64,000 nucleotides of DNA from NCBI GenBank assembly GCA_003864495.1, contig ML133401.1, positions 6,670,698-6,734,697 of the forward strand, given 5' to 3'. A program made the position numbers and the translations under genes. The notes under the pieces are model-generated. The model was not told where the DNA came from. It searched no databases and saw only the letters and a list, made by a program, of their open reading frames with translations. Positions 61,301 to 64,000 of the stretch are shown here, piece by piece (the first letter of the stretch is position 1; each line of letters opens with the position of its first letter). Origin of the DNA: Nemopilema nomurai (Eukaryota > Cnidaria > Scyphozoa > Rhizostomeae > Rhizostomatidae).

Positions 61301-63701
61301 GTTTCACTGCCGCGCAATCAACCTGTATACTTGAACGGCTCTTTAGTTAATCTGTGGCCATATCTACGAGGCTGGGCATTCCACTACTGGTTTTGCATGT
61401 GCACTTACCAGTTTGGCAACAAGAGGTTATCACATAGTTAATGCAGTTATATTGCTTATATCGCTCATATAATGTGAGTCAATCTCACTGTTCTAAGAGT
61501 AGCTTCTTTATCTTCAAAGGGTAACCCTGTTTTGTATAGTAGTAAAGTAGGAGTATATATATTATGGGATATGCATTACTTTAGTCCTTTGCTTTCCACC
61601 TGACTTGCTTTCCATGTTCTCTTTTGTCTATTTTATTGACTCATTTTTTAAGTGTGTCAGATCGAAAGATGCTTTTGATCTTTTGAAATACAGACATTTT
61701 GGCAGTTCTGTTGCAAAGCAAAAACCATAAAATAACCCTTGCGCCGGCAATGGTAAACAGTGCTTTCTAGATGCAAAATAGAAAGTGAAGCAAGCGTTTT
61801 AAGAAACCATATATCAAGGAGAACAACAAGACGCTAAAGGTGTTAAAGGTTATGAAAATAATCTGCAGATATTTTTTGATCGAATGAAAGTGACAACAAC
61901 AAGATCCACAATTGTTTGGTCATTTTAGGTATTTCATTAAGTAAAGATTTAGGAAAAGGAAGAAGTTTCAATCCAAAAAAGCGTATATGACGGCGAATTG
62001 CAGTGAGATATTGTTGGGCATGCTTTTGTTCTTTTGGTTTTTTCCAACGTGACTCAGATTTTTCCTTTTTATCATAGTCTACCATGGAGATTAGAAGGGA
62101 TGAAGAAAATCTTGCAAAAGAGTCGCTTTGTAGGTACTTAGTGAGCACGTAAAGAATTGCTAAGAATTTGAAGTTCATAACTACATTTTGAAAGCTTGAT
62201 TTTTTAAGTAATTTTTTAGTGGGACAAATGCAATAGATTCGTTCCTGTATTTTATGCCACGTTTATTTCACTGTCATTTTTTCACGTCCTGTATTTCATG
62301 CCACGTGTCTTAATCGATGAAATTTGTCTGAATGTCGATGTTGACTTGTAACAGATGCAAGAGACCTGCTTCAATTTAATTGCGACAGTATTCCAGTCAC
62401 TCTCCTGCCTAGACCACCGCTGAATCTGGCTTCTGTTCATTTCATATTAGTCTATTACTGTTTGCCATAGCATGTATATATGTTATTAGAAATTTGCATC
62501 TCAAGGAGCTTTACATATACAAAGTAAAATCTATATGATCTTTTCCTCCGGTTGGTATGGCTCTGTGCCAAAAATTTCTGTTAAATTGAAGATGAGGGAT
62601 ATTAAATTACAGTGACACTCAACCAGTATTTGCCTGTCACTCCGTGTTGCCCAAATGTCACCTCTGCCATGCTACTGTAATAATTTTATTAATATATATA
62701 TATATATATTTATGTATTAATTCCATACTTTATTGCAAAATGATTTTGCGATAATGTTGAATGATAATGCTTTATGCCAGTGTATATATATCCATCCCAC
62801 CAATGCCGAACGGTGTTTTTAGCTATGGCAAGCATACTGAATCATTATGACATGAGGTTTTTGAAAAGCTACCCCTAGTCTTAAATCAAGTGACTGGTCC
62901 CTTATAACATCTAGTGTCACCGAAATGTGTAGTCGATTTGAGCATCCATAGGCACGCAACTATAGAGAAGAATTTGCTTTATTGTAAAGAAATGCGAAGA
63001 ATTGGTGTTGTCGTATATTTGTAGCATATTAGCTCTTGAATGTAGTTTTTGTATATGAAACGTTAAATAGCATGTCAACCCTTTATCTAAAATAGAACTC
63101 TTTTGCTAGAATGTTTTGTAGGAAGAGCTGCTCGTTTTGATTAGAATATTCCGTTATCTGCTGTTAGCGCTGTATGTATGGCAATCATTCGTTCAGATAT
63201 CTTGCAGATAAAGGTGTGATATTTCATGCCTATAAAAGCTTGTTTGTTTGATTGTCGCTTTTCCATTTTACGGATAGCGAGTGTTTTTTGTAATAAAATG
63301 AATTAAAAATCCAGCTATGGTTAGCAGTAAAGTGGAATGGGACTATGCACTAATTAGTTCGTTGCTTATTATACAGCTCAGTTGGCTTAATTTTATGTCT
63401 CCTTTTTTCGCTACTTCCCATATTACCCTCCCCCAGTTCATTCATCCAGTTCGACGTATGAAAGGCTTCTAAGGTATAAGTTTTATCAAACGGACTGATG
63501 CCCCACTTCTCACTTTGGTTGTTGAGATCGTATATCGCATCCCGTGTATCGTATCAGATCCTGTCACTCATTTTCACATAACATATGATGACGTAAAACC
63601 TTCGGCCAACAACCTCCTGTATAAAGTTATTTGTCTTTCAGTTCTATATCAAGGAGTTCAAGGCTAAAAACAAAGAACAACTAGACAAGCAAAGATTTTG
63701 A
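55357..63701 (+). CDS. Multi-pass membrane protein of unrecognised family
   Basis: Exons in consistent phase: 55357-55413, 55588-55747, 56685-56830, 58037-58166, 58838-58896, 59471-59593, 59932-60018, 60638-60707 and 61199-61285, about 306 codons. A final exon 63642-63701 (stop TGA) reads sensibly (FYIKEFKAKNKEQLDKQRF) in phase 0, but exon 9 ends in phase 1, so one exon is missing from the model or the end differs. The protein starts with a short charged segment (MADDNLRPAQRYV) and has about eight hydrophobic segments, the first at residues 30-50 and the last in exons 8-9, then a Lys-rich tail. There is no signal peptide. Exon lengths of 57-160 bases and clean GT-AG borders support a real gene. 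I do not recognise the family; a transport or receptor-like role would be guesswork. Confidence 0.75.
60416..60548. repeat. TTACA-type simple repeat
   Basis: An irregular array of five-base units around cattacattacg/ttaca in the intron 60019-60637 of the membrane-protein gene. Confidence 0.8.
60968..61008 (+). CDS. Possible alternative last exon of the membrane-protein gene
   Basis: A pyrimidine tract ending ttctctccag is followed by a frame that continues exon 8 in phase 1 and stops after 14 codons (VIKPLNLLSKLGM). Use of it would truncate the protein before the last membrane segment. Another small candidate, 61085-61141, fits phase 1 on both sides and could be inserted. Both are predictions from phase and splice sites only. 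Confidence 0.3.
61286..63641. other. Last intron of the membrane-protein gene, nothing further supported
   Basis: About 2.4 kb, AT-rich, with a TA tract at 62691-62710. A minus-strand frame at 61843-62178 has no family resemblance. An AATAAA occurs near 63293, inside this intron, which could end a transcript that reads through exon 9. The missing phase-1 to phase-0 exon should lie here if it exists. Confidence 0.45.
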
Positions 63702-64000
63702 TGGATGTTCTTTAAGATCGTTTATTTCCTTCATTAGCACTACTCATAGTCAGGACTAGATGCCAGTTTATCAGTGTGCGAAAGACGAGGAATTGGGTGA
63801 GACAGTCGCTGCAGGAGAGGGGTTTGTAAAACCAAATCTAAATATCTCCGCCACTCTGAGTTCTGAAAATTGGCAATTCTGAGACTTTTGGAGACTAGAG
63901 AGATGAAGACCCTGACTGGCTTCACCAACGCAAGCATTTGACAGTTACTTTGGCATTTGCTCACTCTCCCCTAGAAAAAATGCCCTGGTTTTTCATAGTA

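Overview
This is eukaryotic, AT-rich DNA with short coding exons, GT-AG introns, non-LTR and Penelope-like retroelements and small inverted-repeat elements. The host genes that can be named (PRDM9/7-type PR/SET gene, PPP1R11, DNAJC12, CLHC1, serpin, CAP-Gly protein) point to an animal. The intron-rich ancient-metazoan gene set and the GIY-YIG Penelope remnant fit an early-branching lineage, most likely an anthozoan cnidarian. That placement is inference, not proof.

Layout. 1-15000: a tandem array of minus-strand copies of an unrecognised gene for a very acidic, low-complexity protein. Near-identical gene blocks (2745-6945 and 10749-15000, plus a partial block at 1-1135) are separated by more diverged spacers. 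The first complete copy is open; the second is broken by several small indels. The second spacer holds an RTE/BovB-like LINE cut in two by an inversion that also flipped about 185 bp of host DNA. The uninterrupted first spacer preserves the empty target site. 15001-16271: a decayed Penelope-like element with inverted arms. 16290-20200: no supported gene. 20208-31896: a PRDM9/7-like gene with a split PR/SET domain and a 6.2 kb terminal exon encoding about ten dispersed zinc fingers, a 23-residue tandem repeat and a coiled coil. 33360-36661: a small four-exon CAP-Gly protein. 38834-39768: two inverted-repeat elements. 40213-41463: an intronless secreted serpin with an Arg-Ser reactive site. 43378-45115 (minus): PPP1R11, head-to-head with DNAJC12 (45410-47484, plus), which converges on CLHC1 (47615-50408, minus). 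55357-63701: a many-exon gene for an unrecognised protein with about eight membrane segments.

The genes do not form a pathway; this is an ordinary animal neighbourhood. The gene-dense core is 43.4-50.4 kb, with a shared PPP1R11/DNAJC12 promoter and only 130 bp between the DNAJC12 and CLHC1 stop codons. All spliced models were built by hand from splice-site consensus, reading-frame phase and remembered family sequences. No search or alignment program was run.
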